Of a DNA stretch of 64,000 nt, positions 62,688-64,000 are shown one piece after another; positions within the stretch are counted from its first letter, which is position 1; the number at the start of each line of letters is the position of its first letter. The stretch lies in the NCBI RefSeq assembly GCF_003258705.1, contig NZ_CP029480.1:2294001-2358000 (forward strand). Direction: 5' to 3'. Source of the stretch: Arcticibacterium luteifluviistationis (GTDB taxonomy: Bacteria; Bacteroidota; Bacteroidia; Cytophagales; Spirosomataceae). Below the pieces are notes generated by a model. The model was not told the DNA's origin, did not search any database, and saw only the letters and a list, made by a program, of their open reading frames with translations. Both the position numbers and the translations under genes were made by a program.

Positions 62688-64000
62688 CTAGTTCTTTATT
62701 AAAACCATTTCTACCCTTCTATTCTTAGCTCTGTTTTCTTCTGTATCATTTTCTGCTACTGCTTTTTCTTGTCCAAAGCCATTACTACGAATTCTATCTG
62801 GGTCAGCCCCCTTAAAAAATAAGTAATTAGCCACGGCCTTAGCTCTAAACTGAGACAATCCCAAATTTAGACGAGGGTCACCCACGTTATCCGTATAACC
62901 AACGATTTCGATAACGAAGTTTTCGTTATTTTTAATAGTTTCCGCTAACTCATTTAATTCAGTGACTTCTGCATCCCTAATTTTTGAGCTTCCTTGGTCA
63001 AAGTAAACTTCCTCTAACAGATATCGCTGCCCCAATGATGTCTTCTTATTAAACTCCGCCTGCATTTGAGATACTGTTTTCGGCATAGCGGCTGCTACTT
63101 TCTCTTTTGGAGGTAGTGCAGGTTTTTGAATAGGTTTGGGTGCCGGTTTCTCTATTATTGGTGTCTTGGGCTCAGGTTTTACTACAGCTAAAACTGGTGC
63201 TTCTTCTTTTTTAACTTCTGGTTTTACAATCTCAGGTTCTGGCTCTGGTACTTCTACTATAGCTACTGGCTCAGGCTTTTCCTTTATTATAGTTTTTGGA
63301 GCCTCCTTAAGAGTAATCGTTTTTACAAAATTACTTTCTACTAAATCACTCACTTTAAAAGCATCTGCATAGGCTTCAAAACCATCTGCCAATACCTGGA
63401 TGGTATAACTCTCTTCGCCTAAAAGATCTGCTTCGTAAATACTAGTTTTAGCAACAAATTTCTCCGTAGCCCTTTCTCCCCCTTTCGCATTAATTCTAAG
63501 TTGAATCTTACGCAGAGCAGTATTATCATCAATTCCTATGATTTTGAAACTTATCAAATAAGCATCTTTGGTAAGCGGAATTACTATGCTGTTACCTTTT
63601 ATCATTTCAGCACCTACAAGACCAGTAAAAGAGGTATATCCTTTCATTCTTACCTCAATTGAATAATTCTTATTTCCACCATAAGAAACCTCTACCCTAT
63701 CAGAGCCTTCATACTCTACTAGGTCTATCTCTTTCTTATCTAAAAAGTACTTAATACTGGCTTTCAATCTTTCTTTACTGACTAGGTCAATCACTTCTAC
63801 GTTATAAGTGGCAGTTCCAATAGGCGTTAAGTAAAGTTCCTGAGCATTGCTAGAAAGTATTTTTGGAATGGCGTCTGATTGATAACCTTCTGCTACAATG
63901 GAATAATTGACATTAATTTTTTCCTCCATTCTAGTCAAAAATATACCATCTTTCTTTGTGTCGTACACAAAGAGTTCCTTACCATATTCGTTGATAATTT
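62688..64000 (-). CDS. OmpA-family outer-membrane protein, cut by window end
   Basis: The frame runs open to base 64000 on the minus strand, so the N-terminus is missing; an internal GTG at 63968 is not the true start. About 437 residues are visible. Repeated beta-strand units of about 90 residues come first, as in Bacteroidota OmpA/PEGA-like proteins. A Pro-Glu-Lys-rich linker (about 225-300 of the visible part) follows. The C-terminal OmpA domain has VYFDQGSSKIRDAEVTELN, VGYTDNVGDPRLNLGLSQFR and ENRAKNRRVEMVL, and binds peptidoglycan. It probably ties the outer membrane to the wall. Confidence 0.92.
   Translation of the reverse strand, partial: IINEYGKELFVYDTKKDGIFLTRMEEKINVNYSIVAEGYQSDAIPKILSSNAQELYLTPIGTATYNVEVIDLVSKERLKASIKYFLDKKEIDLVEYEGSDRVEVSYGGNKNYSIEVRMKGYTSFTGLVGAEMIKGNSIVIPLTKDAYLISFKIIGIDDNTALRKIQLRINAKGGERATEKFVAKTSIYEADLLGEESYTIQVLADGFEAYADAFKVSDLVESNFVKTITLKEAPKTIIKEKPEPVAIVEVPEPEPEIVKPEVKKEEAPVLAVVKPEPKTPIIEKPAPKPIQKPALPPKEKVAAAMPKTVSQMQAEFNKKTSLGQRYLLEEVYFDQGSSKIRDAEVTELNELAETIKNNENFVIEIVGYTDNVGDPRLNLGLSQFRAKAVANYLFFKGADPDRIRSNGFGQEKAVAENDTEENRAKNRRVEMVLIKN

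Noticed and set aside
63136-63372. Ser/Gly-rich plus-strand frame opposite the OmpA linker
   Set aside because: The composition is simply the complement of the Pro-Glu-Lys linker codons.
1-64000. CRISPR arrays, tRNA or rRNA genes, insertion sequences, prophage
   Set aside because: No regularly spaced repeats, cloverleaf-like sequence, transposase or phage protein could be recognised on either strand.

Overview
The window reads as chromosomal DNA of a Bacteroidota, most likely a marine or aquatic Cytophagales-type bacterium (inference). The evidence is AT-rich DNA, a SusC/SusD pair, a secreted peptidase with a type IX secretion sorting domain, lipoproteins with short Bacteroidota-type signal peptides, almost no Shine-Dalgarno sequences, and several copies of the Bacteroidota promoter (TTG or TTTG, then TAnnTTTG). 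I see no rRNA, tRNA, CRISPR array, transposase or phage gene.

Positions 1-6005 hold a tight block more typical of Planctomycetes and Verrucomicrobia: the C-terminal part of a DUF1549/DUF1553 (PSD1) protein, a Tat-exported DUF1501 protein, a Tat-exported NHL beta-propeller, a membrane DUF2231/cytochrome c/leucine-rich-repeat fusion, and then a separate Tat-exported SGNH esterase. Positions 6110-18311 look like a module for a sulfated, probably fucose-containing glycan: a GH29 fucosidase, a large FG-GAP/UnbV lipoprotein, a zinc alcohol dehydrogenase, an AraC regulator and three S1 sulfatases with formylglycine motifs. Positions 18804-24665 form a three-gene periplasmic redox operon: an SGNH/PVC-type cytochrome fusion, a ThuA-like lipoprotein and a cytochrome c/glucose-sorbosone dehydrogenase fusion.

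Positions 24670-40632 are an alginate utilisation locus. A LacI regulator is divergent from SusC and SusD, followed by a PL6 and a PL17 alginate lyase, two SDR reductases, KdgF, an MFS hexuronate transporter, KDG kinase and fructose-1,6-bisphosphatase. The enzymes cut alginate outside or in the periplasm, import and ketonise unsaturated uronate, reduce it to KDG and phosphorylate it. KDPG aldolase is not in the window. A double CG-centred palindrome beside the susC promoter is the probable LacI operator.

Positions 40707-64000 are mostly housekeeping and envelope genes: hisD-hisG, a fungal-type TyrA, a WcaF-like acetyltransferase, a WecA/MraY-type sugar-phosphate transferase, guaA with a NamZ-like gene, a LolE-like permease, PspC/LiaF-like membrane proteins, a degenerate TrpF-like protein, mnmA, the T9SS subtilase, a Nudix hydrolase, a DUF2911 protein, a beta-propeller lipoprotein, fumC, an RluE-type pseudouridine synthase, truA, a GNAT, a Sua5/TsaC-type gene and an OmpA-family protein cut by the window end.

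Several starts were moved inward from the longest open frame (hisD, mnmA, fumC, one sulfatase, the beta-propeller lipoprotein and the LolE-like gene), using ATG position, signal peptides and promoter boxes.
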